DNA from: Candidatus Zipacnadia bacterium
GTDB taxonomy: Bacteria > Armatimonadota > Zipacnadia > Zipacnadales > Zipacnadaceae
Reading direction: 5' to 3'
Assembly (NCBI GenBank): GCA_029821515.1
Contig: JALGTD010000013.1
Location: forward strand, 1 to 14,501
Length of the DNA stretch: 14,501 bases
A program made the position numbers and the translations under genes. A model generated the notes under the pieces. It was not told the origin of the DNA. It searched no databases and worked only from the letters and a program-made list of their open reading frames with translations. Positions 14,233 to 14,501 of the stretch are shown here, in pieces. Each line of letters begins with the position of its first letter. Positions within the stretch are counted from its first letter, which is position 1.

Positions 14233-14501
14233 GTCTACTGGTCGGAAACAGAGGGTTCTTTCCCAGCCATCTCATCGAATCCGGGCGTAAGGAGATATTG
14301 CAGAAGCTGGAGGATGCCGGATTCGGGGTGGTGGTGCTTGATACCGACACCACGCCGTACGGCTCGGTGGAGAGCCTGGAGGATGCCAAGAAGTGTGCGG
14401 CTCTGTTCAAGGAGCATGCGGACGAGATTGATGGCATATTGGTGACGCTGCCGAATTTCGGCGACGAGCGGGCAGTGGCAGAGACAATTCGGCGTAGCGG
14501 G
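14211..14501 (+). CDS. L-fucose/L-arabinose isomerase-family protein, N-terminal part (3' partial)
   Basis: The gene runs off the window; 97 codons are visible. The N-terminus TFGLLVGNRGFFPSHLIESG and the following LEDAGFGVVVLDTD and IDGILVTLPNFGDERAVAE resemble the N-terminal Rossmann-like domain of L-fucose isomerase-family proteins, which in many bacteria are paired with araB-like kinases. In this operon it would most simply supply the aldose-ketose isomerase step (L-arabinose to L-ribulose) that araB and araD need. Two in-frame ATGs exist, at 14166 and 14211, each preceded by GGGAGG, because of a 45-bp tandem duplication. The one at 14211 gives the family's usual short lead; the one at 14166 adds 15 residues encoded by the duplicated leader. 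Catalytic residues lie beyond the window, so substrate assignment is not possible from the visible part. Confidence 0.75.
   Translation, partial: MDQKTTFGLLVGNRGFFPSHLIESGRKEILQKLEDAGFGVVVLDTDTTPYGSVESLEDAKKCAALFKEHADEIDGILVTLPNFGDERAVAETIRRSG

Overview
The window is bacterial, fairly GC-rich and densely coded, with no rRNA, tRNA, CRISPR array, integrase or transposase that I can see. The mix suggests an uncultured, polysaccharide-using lineage. It combines a large multidomain glycan-active-type protein, a divergent ATP-type PEP carboxykinase, an exopolysaccharide module, and an arabinose-type pathway with a fucose-isomerase-family enzyme. Something like Armatimonadota, Chloroflexota or the Planctomycetota/Hydrogenedentota group would fit, but the sequence alone does not fix the phylum.

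Layout. At 3-1556 (+) lies the 3' part of a protein with a carbohydrate-binding-module end, an Ig-like domain and a glycoside-hydrolase-like barrel. Convergent to it are a divergent PEP carboxykinase (1596-3374, -) and, upstream of that on the same strand, a PfkB-family sugar kinase (3547-4533, -). A 157-bp divergent spacer separates these from an alkaline-phosphatase-superfamily phosphohydrolase (4691-6124, +). Then comes a 515-bp AT-richer non-coding stretch (6125-6639). It carries degenerate direct repeats with about 33-bp spacing and, about 100 bp further on, a cluster of DnaA-box-like sequences.

From 6640 to the window end all genes are on + and closely spaced: a Wzz/GumC-like chain-length protein, a Wzy-like membrane polymerase, a GHMP sugar kinase, a GT4 glycosyltransferase, ribulokinase (araB), L-ribulose-5-phosphate 4-epimerase (araD), and the start of an L-fucose/L-arabinose isomerase-family gene.

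How the genes could work together (inference): wzz, wzy, the GT4 gene and perhaps the GHMP kinase form part of a Wzy-type polysaccharide assembly locus. The isomerase-like protein, AraB and AraD would take a pentose such as L-arabinose through L-ribulose and L-ribulose-5-phosphate to D-xylulose-5-phosphate. PfkB and PEP carboxykinase are central or sugar-carbon enzymes on the other strand.

The most unusual points are: an exact 45-bp in-frame tandem duplication of the ribosome binding site plus start codon of the isomerase gene; the DnaA-box cluster preceded by iteron-like repeats next to the polysaccharide genes; an apparent loss of about 13 residues (one helix) in the C-terminal domain of AraB; and the sequence divergence of the PEP carboxykinase. 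I see no clear evidence of a wholly new defence or mobile system.
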